This document shows positions 19,443-31,440 of a stretch of 64,000 nt of DNA, in pieces (the first letter of the stretch is position 1; each line of letters opens with the position of its first letter). Made by a program: the position numbers and the translations under genes. The DNA comes from Eulemur rufifrons. Lineage: Eukaryota; Chordata; Mammalia; Primates; Lemuridae. The notes under the pieces were generated by a model that ran no database searches, had not been told where the DNA came from, and saw only the letters and a list, made by a program, of their open reading frames with translations. The stretch lies in assembly GCF_041146395.1 (NCBI RefSeq), contig NC_090990.1:46448001-46512000 (forward strand). The letters are read 5' to 3'.

Positions 19443-22400
19443 ACAAAAAAACTGTCTCACTTATCAGTTTTCTCAATAAATGTGAATGGCTTGAACTCCC
19501 TGCTCAAGAGACATAGACTGGCCCAATGGATTAAAAAACACAATCCAAGTATCTGCTGTCTTCAAGAAACTCACCTAACCTGCAAAGATGCATTTAGACT
19601 GAAAATAAAAGGATGGAAATCGATATTTCAAGCAAATGGTAACCAAAAGAAAGCTGGTGTGGCAATCTTAATTTCCAATAACTTAGCTTTCAAACCAACA
19701 AAAATAATAAAAGACAAAGATGGCTACTACATACTGATTAAAGGCACAATTCATCAAGAAGCCATGACTATACTTAATATATATGCACCCAACCTAGGTG
19801 CACCTAGATTCATAAAGCAAACCCTACTAGATCTCAACCAAATGATAGATAACAATACTATAATAGCTGGAGACTTTAACACCCCACTGACAGTACAGGA
19901 TAGATCCTCTAAACAGAAAATAAACAAAGACATAATGGACCTAAATAGAATGCTAGAACAAATGGGCATGGCTGACATCTATAGGACATTCTACCCAAAG
20001 TCCACAGAATATACATTCTTCTCATCAGCTCACGGGACATTCTCTAAGATTGACCATGTCCTAGGACATAAAGCATGTCTTAAAAAATTAAAAAAAATAG
20101 AAATTATACCATGCATCTTCTCAGATCACAGCGGAATAAAAGTAACAATGATCACAAACAGAAACCCTCACTCTTACTCAAAGTCATGGAAGCTAAATAA
20201 CTTTCTCCTGAATAATTATTCTATAAAAGAAGAAATCAAGATGGAAATCAAAAATTTCTTTGAATTAAATGACAATGGAGATACAACTTATCAAAATCTA
20301 TGGGATGCAGCTAAAGCAGTCCTGAGAGGAAAATTCATATCCATAAATCCCTATATCAAAAAGACAGAAAACATGCAAATAGACAACCTAACGAATAGAC
20401 TCAAAGAGCTGGAGAAAGAAGAACAGAACGATCCCAAACCCAGCAGAAGGCGAGAAATTACTAAGATCAAATCAGAATTAAATGAAAAGGACAACAAAGA
20501 AACTATAAGGGAAATTAATAAAACAAAAAGTTGGTTCTTTGAAAAGATAAACAAAATAGACACACCCCTGGCTAGACTAACCAGGAACACAAAACTAAAA
20601 TCTCTAATAACCTCCATTAGGAACATGAAAGGAGAAATCACAACCGATGCTACAGAGATACAAGATATCATCTATGAATTCTACAAAAATCTTTATGCAC
20701 ACGAACTGGAGAACGTGGAGGAAATGGACAAATTTTTAGAAACAGTCTTCCCAGGCTCAACCAGGAAGAAATAGAGTACCTGAACAGACCAATATCAAGA
20801 ACTGAAATCGAAACAGCAATAAAAAACCTTCCCAAAAAGAAAAGCCCTGGTCCAGATGGGTTCACACCTGAATTTTACCATACATACAAAGAAGAACTGG
20901 TGCCCATCCTACATAAACTATTCTCCAATATTGAGAAGGATGGAATTCTCCCCAACACGTTCTACCAAGCCAATATAACATTGATACAAAAACCTGGAAA
21001 GGACGCAACAAAAATAGAGAATTACAGACCAATTTCCCTCATGAATATAGATGCAAAAATTTTCAATAAAATACTAGCAAATCGAATCCAAGTACTTATC
21101 AAAAAAGTAATCCACCACGACCAAGTGGGCTTCATCCCAGAGATGCAGGGGTGGTTCAACATATGTAAATCTATAAATGTAATTCACCACATAAATAGAA
21201 GCAAAAACAAAAACCATATGATACTCTCATTAGATGCAGAAAAAGCATTTGACAAAATTCAACACCCTTTTATGATAAAAACGCTTAACAAAATAGGCAT
21301 TGATGGAACCTACCTGAAAATGATACAAGCCATATATGACAAACCCACAGCCAACATCATACTGAATGGGGAAAAACTGAAAGCACTCCCACTTAGAACT
21401 GGAACCAGACAAGGCTGCCCACTGTCTCCATTACTTTTCAACATAGTATTGGAAGTCCTTGCGAGAGCTATCAGGCAAGAGAGCAGAATCAAGGGAGTCC
21501 AAATAGGGAAGGAAGAGATCAAACTCTCACTTTTTGCTGATGATATGATGTTATATCTGGAAAACCCCCAGGATTCAACCATGAGACTCCTGGAATTGAT
21601 TAACGAATATAGCAAAGTCTCAGGCTACAAAATTAATGTACACAAATCAGAGGCATTTATATATGCCAATAACAGTCAATCAGAAAACCAAATTAAAGAC
21701 TCAATACCCTTCAAAATAGCAACAAAGAAAATAAAATATCTAGGTATATATCTAACTAAAGAGGTAAAGGACCTCTATAAGGAAAACTATGAAACACTGA
21801 GAAAAGAAATAGCAGAACTTGCAAATAGATGGAAAAATATACCATGCTCGTGGATCGGAAGAATCAACATTGTTAAAATGTCTATACTACCCAAAGTGAT
21901 CTACAGATTCAATGCAATCCCTATTAAATTACCAACATCATTCTTTACAGACATAGAGAAAATAATTATACACTTTGTATGGAATCAAAGAAGACCCCAT
22001 ATAGCAAAAGCAATTTTAAGCAACAAAAACAAAATGGGAGGTATTAATTTGCCAGACCTCAAACTATACTACAAGGCCATGGTTCTTAAAACAGCCTGGT
22101 ATTGGCACAAGTGCAGGGACACAGACCAGTGGAACAGAACAGAAAATCCAAATATAGAACCATCCTCATATAGTCACCTAATTTTTGACAAAGCGGGAAA
22201 GAATATATTCTGGGGACAAGAATCCCTATTCAATAAATGGTGCTGGGAGAACTGGTTAGCCACTTGTAGAAGACTGAAACAGGACCCACAGCTTTCACCT
22301 CTCACAAAAATCAAATCACGGTGGATAACAGACTTAAACCTTAGGCGTGATACAATCAGAATTCTAGAAGAAAATGTAGGAAAGACTCTTACAGACATTG

Positions 22401-23269
22401 GCCTAGGCAAAGAATTTATGAAGAAGACCCCCAAGGCAATCACAGCAGCAACAAAAATAAATGAATGGGACATGATTAAATTAAAAAGCTTCTGCACAGC
22501 CAAAGAAACAGTCAAGAGAATAAACAGACCACCTACAGAATGGGAAAAAATTTTTGCATACTACACATCAGATAAAGGACTGATAACAAGAATCTATTTA
22601 GAACTCAAGAAAATCAGCTAGAAAAAATCAAGCAACCCTATCAAAAAGTGGGCAAATGACATGAACAGAAACTTCTCAAAAGAAGATATAAGAATGGCTA
22701 ACAAACATATGAAAAAATGCTCAACATCCCTAATCATCAGAGAAATGCAAATCAAAACCACAATGAGATATCACTTAACTCCAATGAGAATGGCCTTTAT
22801 CAAAAAAACCCAAAACAACACATGTTGGCGTGGGTGTGGAGAGACAGGAACACTCATACACTGCTGGTGGGACTGCAAACTAGTGCAACCCCTGTGGAAA
22901 GAATTATGGAGGTATCTTAAACAGATTCAAGTAGACCTGCCATTTGACCCAGCAATCCCATTACTGGGCATATACCCAAAGGAAAAAAGGTCATTCTTTA
23001 ACAAAGACACATGTACCCGAATGTTTATAGCAGCACAATTCACAATAGCAAAGATGTGGAAACAACTCAAATGCCCATCAATACATGATTGGATTAGTAA
23101 ACTGTGGTATATGTATACCATGGAATATTACTCAGCTATAAGGAATGATGAAGATACGACATCTCTATGGTTCTCCTGGAGAGAGTTGGAGCCCATTCTA
23201 TTAAGTGAAGTATCCCAAGAATGGAAAAACAAGCATCACATGTACTCACCAGAAAATTGGTTTCCCTGA
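19443..23269 (+). pseudogene. L1 ORF2p, endonuclease/reverse transcriptase, frameshift plus nonsense
   Basis: ORF2 is recognisable from about 19455 to TAA 23267-23269. The N-terminal endonuclease has [18 protein letters not shown] and FSDHSGIK motifs. A 1-base loss near 20750 (in 'ttcccaggctc', where the family reads one more A) ends the first frame at 20774. The second frame carries the reverse transcriptase: [24 protein letters not shown] and the catalytic FADD at 21533-21544. A TAG at 22619-22621 (Lys in the sibling at 388-1454) breaks it again, and the Cys-rich C-terminus follows in the same frame. No in-frame ATG follows the TGA at 19440-19442; the first aligned family residues are read through GTG 19482, so the start codon seems lost. 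The active-site residues themselves are intact. Confidence 0.94.
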
Positions 23270-23610
23270 TCATCACCTAAATACAAATCTGGGAACGACA
23301 CCAATTGGATATCAGACTGAGGTGGGGGGTGGGGGAGGGGATGGGGGTATGCCTACACAATGAGTGCATTGCGCACCGTTTGGGGAGTGGTAACACTTGA
23401 AGGTGCTGACTCGGGAAGGGGGGGTGGGGAAGGGAGGGATATATACCTCATGATGGGTGCAATGCGCACGACCTGGGGAACAGACATGCCTGGAGCTCTG
23501 ACTTGGGGGGAAAGGTGGTACATGGGCAACATATGTAACCTGCAATTCTGTATCCCCCATAACAAGATAAAATAAAATAAAAATAAAAATAAAAAATTAC
23601 AAAAAAAAAT
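23270..23610 (+). other. L1 3' UTR and A-rich tail
   Basis: Holds two G-rich runs (23322-23347 and 23413-23438) with four or more G-tracts each, candidates for G-quadruplexes, as in other primate L1 3' UTRs. The short palindrome GTGCATTGCGCAC (23364-23376) recurs as GTGCAATGCGCAC (23457-23469), 93 bases on, in similar context, so the 3' UTR carries an internal duplication. The tail from about 23565 is AAATA/AAAAT units, with an AATAAA signal at about 23570-23580. Confidence 0.8.
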
Positions 23611-23621
23611 AATAATAAATG

Positions 23622-24160
23622 CAGTTCTTCTATGTCTGATAGGATAATACCTAAGGTCTTTGTTGGTCTGTCTCTCCTGTTAGTTGTTTCTGCTAGTTCT
23701 TGCTTCTGGTGCCTTCATTGTGTACTCATTGATTTTTTTACTTTGAACTGCTAATTTTCCTTGAAAAATTATTTGTGTGGATTCTTTGAGACCTAGGACA
23801 AAGGTATATTTCTCAGAGAGAATTTGTGTTTGCTTCTACCAGGGACGTGGGAGAACTACCAATCTGGAACAACTTTAAAGTTAATAACTTTAAGCTTGAA
23901 GTTTTTGGAATTCTCATGGAACATGACTATAAATCTAAATCCAAGCATGAGCTGGCTTATGGTCACAACGCCTCACTATTTCTGCTCAGAGGCCAGGAGT
24001 AACAGGACAGGGGAGTTCAGTTATAGGTCACCCTTTATACTGAGGTTGTGATGCTCTGGGAGGGAGCCAGTTTCATGGGGAAGGGTCTCCCATTAGAATC
24101 CTCACCGAGAGAGACCTGGGCTTTGTCTTCTATTCCCTGTACCCCATAGGCAGTGGAAAA
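23622..24160 (-). repeat. HAL1/old L1 3' region, right of the L1 insertion
   Basis: Continues the LINE debris interrupted by the full-length L1. Contains diverged blocks I associate with HAL1/L1M 3' sequence ('gagagaatttgtgtttgctt', 'ctaccaatctggaacaac'). Confidence 0.5.
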
Positions 24161-24639
24161 CAAAGCTTAAGAGAACAAAATTCAGTAAATGCTCTTAGGA
24201 CAAAAGCTTTCTCTGAACTTTCCTTTCCTTTCTGGCTTCCTCTCAGAATGTGACTGGATAATTCCTTCTTACTCTACCAGCTCTTAGATGCTTTCCAGAA
24301 GATTTAAAAGATTTTTTATTTAGCATATTTTGTTTTCATTAAGAAAATAGGGCCTTCCATATGACAGAAAATGGAAATTTCGTCTTTTTTTTGTTTGTTT
24401 TTTTGAGGTCAGGGAACCCAAAAGCTAGCAAACGCCATGATAGTCTTATGTCCAAGAAAAAAGTAAAAGTAATAAACAATATTGTGTTTTTGTGTAGCTC
24501 ACTTTATAGTTCACAAAGTTCTAGCACCTTATCTCCTAGCAATCCTTTTCTCTCCATTCCCAGATCAACCAGCCTAAGTCAGGCCTTCATTTCCTTTAGC
24601 AGCCTGATCTCTGACTCCCACCTTCTCTCTCATTCTTTC
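24161..24639. other. No gene or clear repeat seen
   Basis: Single-copy looking sequence. The 94-codon frame at 24361-24645 has no recognised domain. Confidence 0.45.
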
Positions 24640-24900
24640 CACTAGAATGATATTCCTCAAAACAAGGGCAACCCAAGTCTTTTGTTTACAAATATCCTGT
24701 GACTTCCTATTGCTTATCAGACAAAGATCACTCTTTCTTCTAGAAAGAGCATTGCCCTACACGACATTCATATTTATCTAGACTGAATCCTCAATACAGA
24801 CAAACATGCACCTGCAAGGCATAACTCAACTTTGATTTCTTCCCTGAAACACTGCCCACTACTGTCGGCTTCTATTGTTTCCTTTCCTGCGCAATAGAGG
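24640..24900 (-). repeat. L2 fragment (minus)
   Basis: Reverse-strand L2: 'aatgatattcctcaaaaca' and 'cctgtgacttcctattgctt', then the diverged region before the L2 end. No coding capacity. Confidence 0.55.
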
Positions 24901-24929
24901 AATTTGTATTAGTAATGCACAATCTTATT

Positions 24930-26030
24930 ATTTTTAAGAGCTTTTTTGAGATACAGTTAACATACCATATGATTTACCCATTTAAAATGTACAGTTCGAA
25001 GTTTTTTTAGTATGTTCACAGAGTTGTGTAACCATTACCATTATCAATTTTAGAACATTTCATTACCCCCAAAAGAAACCACATATCCATTTTCTCTCAA
25101 GCCCTGGCCCTAGGCAACCACCAATCTTCTTTCTATCTCTGCAGATTTGCCTATTCCAAATATTTCACATAAATGGAATCATAAAGTAGGTGGTCTTCTT
25201 TGACTGGCTTCTTTCACTTAGTATAGTGTTTTCAAGGTTTATCTACGTTGTAGCATGTATTAGTATTTTGTTCACCGTTGTAACCAAGTAATATTCCATT
25301 GTAAGGATATTCCATATTTTAATTATCCATTCATCTGTTGATGGGTATTTAGATTTTCCCCACTTTTTGGTTATTATGAATAATGCTGCTATAAACATTC
25401 ACATGCAAGTTTTTGTACGGACATATGTTTTCATTTCTCTTGAGTATATACCTTGGAGTAGAATCACTGGGTCATATGGTAATTCTATATTTAACATTTC
25501 AAAGAATTGCCAAAAGGCTTTCCAAAGCAGCTGCACCATTTTACATTCCCACCAGCAATGCATGAGTCTTGCACTTTCTCCATATTCTCTCCAACACTTG
25601 TTTAATTTTTTTATTGTATTATAGGCATCCTAGTGAGTGTGATGTGGTTTTGATTTGCATTCCCCTAATGACTAATGATGTTGAGTATCTTTTCATGTGC
25701 TTGTGGGGCATTTGTGTATCTTCTTTGGAGAAATGTCTATTCAAATTCTTTGCCCATGTAAAAAGTCGGGTCATTTGTCTTTTTATTATTACTGAGTTGA
25801 AAGAGTTCTTTATACATTCTGAATACAGGTCCCTTATCAGATATATGATTTGTAAATATTATCTCTCATTCTGTGTGTTGTCTTTCACTTTTGTAATGGT
25901 GTTGATCATAGCACAAAAGTTTTTAATTTTGATGTAGTTCAAAGTATCTATTATTTTGTTGCTTGTGCTTTGGATGTCAAATTTAAGAAACTATTGTCTA
26001 ACTCAAAGTCATACAGATTTACCTTTATGT
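24930..26030 (-). repeat. Old L1M 3' part (minus)
   Basis: About 1.1 kb of mammalian-wide L1 in reverse orientation covering the ORF2 C-terminus and 3' region. The region reading 'tcatctgttgatgggtattt', 'gctgctataaacattcacat' and 'attcccaccagcaatgcatg' is the diagnostic ORF2 end. Many stops on the coding strand. Confidence 0.88.
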
Positions 26031-26330
26031 TTTCTTCTAAACCTTTTTCTAATAACTATTTTGAAGTCTTTGTCTGCTAAGTCCACCATAGACAACCCTT
26101 CAAAGGAAGTTTTTTTTTTTGTGTTTTGCATGTCTCATAATTTTTTATTGAAAACTGGGCATTTTAGACAACATATTATAACAACTCTCAATACTAATCT
26201 TCCTCCCAAAAATTGTTGTGTGCTTGTTTATTTAGTGATAAATCTGTTTCCACTGCAGTGCACAGCCTCTGACGCCTCTGCTCAGATTTTTTCTCCTTTG
26301 TTTCCATCTTTTAGTTTGACTACCTAAAGG
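26031..26330 (-). repeat. HAL1-like LINE fragment
   Basis: Contains 'gtctttgtctgctaagtcca' and 'tttttattgaaaactgggca', which I associate with HAL1 3' sequence. It may extend further right in decayed form. Its relation to the adjacent L1M is unclear. Confidence 0.5.
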
Positions 26331-27540
26331 TTGTCCCTGGGTTGGAATAATCCACTTATTGCCCCAAAGTTGTGCTTAACCTCATTAACTAGTTAAATTG
26401 TTGTACCCTTTACCAATGAATGTGTGAGTGGCTGGAGGCTTCTATCACAATTCAGGGAGGAGTTTTTTTTGTTGGTTTTTTGGTTTTTTTCCCCACAGAG
26501 AGGGACTAGTAGCTTGGAGTTTCCTTCTATGATCACTCCTGAGAGGGCACAGCCTTAGGCACTCATATATCCTTCTACATGACCAGAGATGAATGTGATT
26601 TTATTTTTAAACCTGGCTTCCTAGGAGCTACCCCTGGGCCAGAGAGGCTTATTGCTCAGTCAGTGTTTGGCCCTTTGTGCTAGTGAGTTGCCTGCCCTGT
26701 GCCAATAGCTCTGTGTGCAGCTTGGGAGATCCTTTCAAGTCAGCCCCACATCCTGCTCTGACTGACTCCTGTTGAGTAGGCCCAGCCTAGCACATGGGCA
26801 CATCCTTCTTGACCCCAGAATGGACTGTGATACCAGGAGGGCTCTGCCTGATTGTCTCTTTCTCTGGTTCTCTCTATTAAACTTCTGCTCTTTCATTTTT
26901 CTTGTATGTATAATGGAGCTACCAGCCTTCACTTGATTGCTCTCCACCAAGGCCACCATTGTTTTCAACAATGGCTTTCTGTGTGAAGTTCTCCTCACTG
27001 TTCTAAATGAAGTCAGTCCCCTTAGGCACAGCAGCAGAGCTCTTCAGTTCTTATGACCTGCGTTTGTCCTGGGCAGAACCCCTATGCCACTGCTCTAGAG
27101 CCAGGCACAGGAACCTGCTTCTACCAGAATGGCATCCCACGCTATGAGTGAGCACGGGGTGAGGGGTGGGGTGTGGACTGGGGGCAGGGAGGAGGCAGGT
27201 GCTGGCAGCCCCTGCTTTGTTGCTTGTTGATATGTGTTGTAAACTGACTATTTCAGGTTCATGTGTATCTAACACTCATACCCAGCAGTATCAAGTGCAC
27301 TGCAATGGAAGAGGCCATGTCTTCCTAAATCTCCACAGCATTCAGGACAAGGTGGGATGTATAGTTTATGCTTTTGTTCCATTAATTTCTTCCTAATTTC
27401 TCTGCTTGACTAACACCACCAAAATACAAAACTATGTATTTTTCTGAAGTGCTCATTTCCTCTTGCTTTTATTTAGCAAATCACTGTGGATTGTCTCTTA
27501 TTTGTCTCTGATATGAAAGTTATTTTTCTATTGTTCTTGA
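26331..27540. other. No gene seen; unassigned DNA
   Basis: Includes a T-rich patch (26466-26491) and possible decayed LINE 3' sequence. The short frames at 26735-26998 and 27051-27396 carry no recognised domain. Confidence 0.45.
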
Positions 27541-27544
27541 GTGT

Positions 27545-27755
27545 GTAATACGCATTAGGTTTGTACATATGCAATCTTGTTAATGCTAGCATTAATCCTG
27601 TGGTTGAAGTATTCTTATCCCATTTTGCAGATGAGAAACCTGAGACTCAGAAATGTTAAGGAGCTTATCTAAAGTTGTGGCAAGAGAGTGGCAGGGGCAC
27701 ACTTCAGACATAGAGCTGCCTGATTCCAAAACTGGTTCTCTTTCCTCCATGCTAA
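27545..27755 (-). repeat. MIR (minus)
   Basis: Reverse MIR: 'attcttatcccattttgcag', 'atgagaaacctgagactcag', 'agagtggcaggggcaca' and 'gctgcctgattcc' in the right order. Confidence 0.8.
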
Positions 27756-30700
27756 CCTACCATGACTCCCTACTTCTGAGAGAACTGCAGCAAGTTTGGG
27801 AAAAATTGTTTTGACACCCTGAATCATCTACAGCATTGCATGCTTTGGAAGCCTGCCATTCTCCTGAAGCAAATATGTGATCTAGCCTCTTTATGCTTCC
27901 TGTGCTTTGGTATATAAAATGACTAATGAAGAACCACAGGAATGAAGGAGAGTGACCTGCTGTACCACCCAAACCCACCAAATGACCACAATTAAGGCCA
28001 CGATCTGGCCTATTTACAAAGATGTAGCATACAAAATAGCAAATATAACTCAACCATGACCAATCTGGCTCTTGTTAGCTATGTTGTAAATGAGAACTTG
28101 TACTAATATCATTATGAAACACTTATTTAAGACAATAATTATGCTGAATTCAGACTTCTCTGATCCTAGAGGAAAAAAATAAATTAGTAATAGTGACACA
28201 TATCTACCCCTCTATTTCTTTAAATTGATTTGTGAGCATCTTTGAAACCGTGCATCCCTGAGAACCTTCAGAACTTTGATGGAATTTGAGTTGGATTTCA
28301 TTGGTTGGTTCTTTTAAACAAACCTATCTCATACCTTTTCCACCAGGCTGCAGAATCAATAAAACAAGGAAAGGTAAAACTGAAAAGAATTTGAGTGGAA
28401 ATCTATGAGGAAACTGTGGTTTCCATGGCAGGAAGAAGTTGACATAGAAACCACAAAGTTGCCATGTCATTAAATTGTATTAGACAATAAACTTATTGGG
28501 TGTTAGACTACCTCTCCCTTAAGTCCTATAAAACACCTGAGATGGTATTATTTACCTATCAGGAAGTCTTCAAGTATTACTTGATTATTGCAGGCTGACT
28601 TTTCCCTTAGCTGATGGAGCTGAGATGAAGTCACTTTGAGAGTTTGTCCCAAAATATATTCTGTTACTAGTCCTTATTTGCCACATGGCATATTCAGACC
28701 ACTTTCTTATTTGCATTTCTCCAGGAGTTCCAAGGTGGGGTTGGAATGTCTCAAATATAATTTGAGCTGCTTCCCAATCATCTCTCCCTTCCCAATCTTC
28801 TGGCTGTTGTTTCTGTTGTCTAGAGTGTTCTATTGTTCTGCTCAGCCATATTAATGCCCTCTGGGTTGGGTTGAGAGGGCTCAGTTGTGTTAACCCTTTC
28901 CTCCATGCAAGTTCTGAACCTGCTGAGAAATAAGACAAAGGACTAACATGGAAGGAGGCCAAAATATCACCCTCATTACTGAGAAAAGCTAAGTTGAAGG
29001 ACATGGCTTTCTTCCGGGGGCTAGTTAGTGCACCTCCTACTGTTTGAGTCAGGCCGACTTGGCCACCCAGTCTCAGGAAGCACCGAACACCCCCTGCAGA
29101 TCTCCCCATGTGGGATCAGCTTCCCATGCCACTTGTGGCGTGGAGAAGTGGAATAGAGCCTATGGCCCTTGGGGAAGCTTATTCCTCAGAGGCAATAAGG
29201 AAGAAATTGACCTGACTATGCCCAGTTTATTCCACCAAAATTTGCCAATCAGTTAAGTCTTTCCAACTCTCTTGGCAGAGAGTGAATAAAAGAGCAGAGG
29301 CCAGGAGTGTTACTCTTATGTAGCTCATCCCACAAAATCAGGAACATCAAGAGTGATGGAAAAGCATTTACCTTCCAATGTCCTACAGTGCTTTTCTGAG
29401 TGGCCCCAACATGGTCCTGCTGATCTGCCCTTGACATCTTATGCCACTGGGATTTCTTGAGTCTAGATCTCCAATACTCACCTCTCTCTCTGACCGGTTC
29501 ACCCCTCTCTCCTTCTCCTTTTCATATACTCTTCTTTTCGTAAGGCAGAGGGCCACAGTGAAATCAGGGCATAAGGAAGGCTAGAGTTACAATTCTAGCT
29601 GAAATATTTTGTTTTTGTTTGTTTTTTTTTTCAGTTTGTAGCCAGTCTATTGAATGATATAAACTCATTAGAGTTAAAATGTAAAAAATATTATATCTTC
29701 CAGTGACTGCCCCTAAAAAACCTCTGGTGAATCTTACTTTCCCTTTCCTAAATGATATTTTAGGTAAAACTTCATGGTCATTTTCAGATATAAAAATATC
29801 CAGTATAATACAATTGATCCAGTTTAAAGCTTCAAACTCAGATCCAACTTAATTCTCTTCCTCCTAATTCAGGAGACTTATTGTCCATCATGGAAGGGAA
29901 TGTGCTTTTCTCTTTCACTTTTCTTCCTCCCTCTCCTGGTTTCCCCTTTCTTGTCCAGTTCTTTGGGGCCTTAAAAACAGGTGGGGAAGAGGGAAACAAA
30001 TTCTTCTATTTAAATGATGCTATTTGGGCCTTCCTTCCTTGGTAGTCAGTGGTCATGCATGGCAAAAGTCTAAATGAAGAGCCTCTCATGGGCTCAAAGT
30101 GAGTTCTTAATGGGATCCTGCAAGGTCCTTACACTGCACAGTAGCAGCTGTGGGACATGCCCTTGCAGCATGATTTCGTTTAATCCCCCACACCACCCTG
30201 AGTTCACATTCTCAGTGGTAGATCCCTTAGCATCTTTCTGGGTGGAATACCTGGAAAACAGTTTAAGACTCATATGATCACCTTAACCAAAGGTAACAGA
30301 AGTTTTCTTCATTCTCACATAACAGAATTGAGTGAGATGAGCTCTCAAGCCACAGGATCATTCAGGGATCCAGTTTTCCTCATCTACATACATCTGCATT
30401 TCAGCCTACAAGAAGGGGAAAGAGGAAGTTAGAGTTAGAAGGTTTGTCTTTAAGGAGATGAGTTGGAAGTTTTTACAGGTCACTTCCACTTACAACCTAT
30501 TGGGCTGAACTTAGTCACATGACCATACCTAGCTGCAAGGGAGGCTGAGAAAATGTAATCTTTGGTTCTGTGGCCATGTGACCTGGCTGAAATGTTGAAA
30601 GTCTTTTTATTACTAAAATGGAAACAAGGAGAATGGATATTGAGGGAGAGTTTAGCAGTCTCTGCCTCAGGTATATTTGAGAACATCCTCACACTGTACT

Positions 30701-31170
30701 CCAAACCACGTTGCCCTCAGACCCTGTTGTCAAGTGTGGACCACAGTGCCAGACTTCTTCCTCATTTCCTCTAGATTCCCAATGACCCGCCCTGCAATGT
30801 CTTCCTGCTCCCATTTTACCATCCGTCAAACATGCCTGCAGATACTGAACCCCATCTGGAAACAAGTTTCCATGTTCTTTCCTACTCTGAGGCATGCAGT
30901 TCAAATCACTGTGAGAAGTGACATGTGGGTAACCTTGAGATGCCTGGGAAGTGCATAGCAGGGATACCACATTTAACCCACGTGGAGAGGGCAGAGTTGG
31001 GAAAGGCTCCTGCATGCCAGTGATGCCTGAAAAGAGTTCTGAAAGAGGAGGAGTTAGTCCACGGAAAGGCATTATGAGCAACAAGAAGAGTATATGCAAG
31101 AACTAGGAGAGAAGAGGAGGAGGATGCATTCCCAGAGCAACAAATAGGACGTTATTGCTTGAGAGTCAAG
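27756..31170. other. No gene seen; unassigned DNA
   Basis: About 3.4 kb with no confident repeat. It contains the longest unexplained minus-strand frame of the non-L1 sequence (28585-29109, listed separately). Frames at 30480-30958 and 30689-31099 overlap each other and have no domain. Confidence 0.45.
28585..29109 (-). other. Unassigned open frame, 174 codons
   Basis: ATG to stop on the minus strand. The predicted protein has no signal peptide, membrane segment or domain I recognise; residues of about 90-150 are rich in Gln, Glu and Trp. There is no obvious promoter, polyadenylation signal or exon boundary around it. Length alone is weak evidence in 64 kb; it could be a chance frame or a decayed mobile-element frame. 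Confidence 0.15.
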
Positions 31171-31440
31171 TTAGGGTGGGAGTAGGGGATGTTTTCAGAA
31201 TATGAAGCTATGGAGGTAGACAAGAAGCAAATGATGGAAGCCTTTGCAGACTTGGACTTTATACTGATGCTGAATGGAATTTAATGGAGAACTTTAAGCA
31301 AGAAAATGACCCAAATCAACCTGTATTAGCAAAAGACAACTCTAGCAGCTGGGTGAAGGGTGCACTGAAGCAGGCAAGACTGGCTGCTGCTGGGACAGGT
31401 GGGAGGCAATTGGAGAAATCCAAGGAAAAAATTAAGGGCC
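31171..31440. repeat. L2-like fragment
   Basis: Resembles the L2 5'-side region also present at 39070-39320: 'gaagcctttgcagacttgga...ggaatttaatgg...gcaagaaaatgaccc...aactctagcagctgggtg'. Diverged. Confidence 0.45.

Larger units (their letters stand above)
15733..23610 (+). mobile_element. Near full-length young L1 retrotransposon
   Basis: About 7.9 kb non-LTR retrotransposon with, in order: a 2.6-kb 5' UTR, ORF1 (18350-19354), a short spacer, ORF2 (19443-23269), a G-rich 3' UTR and an A-rich tail made of (A)nT units. The target-site duplication AATAATAAATG is at 15722-15732 and 23611-23621. The left junction sits in TTT/AAAAA, matching the L1 endonuclease preference. The 5' end begins GAGAAAGATGGCGG, with the YY1 site that marks complete L1 5' ends. 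Both ORFs carry a few lesions, so this copy is not autonomous as it stands. Confidence 0.96.

Noticed and set aside
15733..23610. Multi-gene host operon or novel defence-like system
   Set aside because: All coding capacity here is explained by L1 ORF1 and ORF2. A mammalian genome has no operon logic here.
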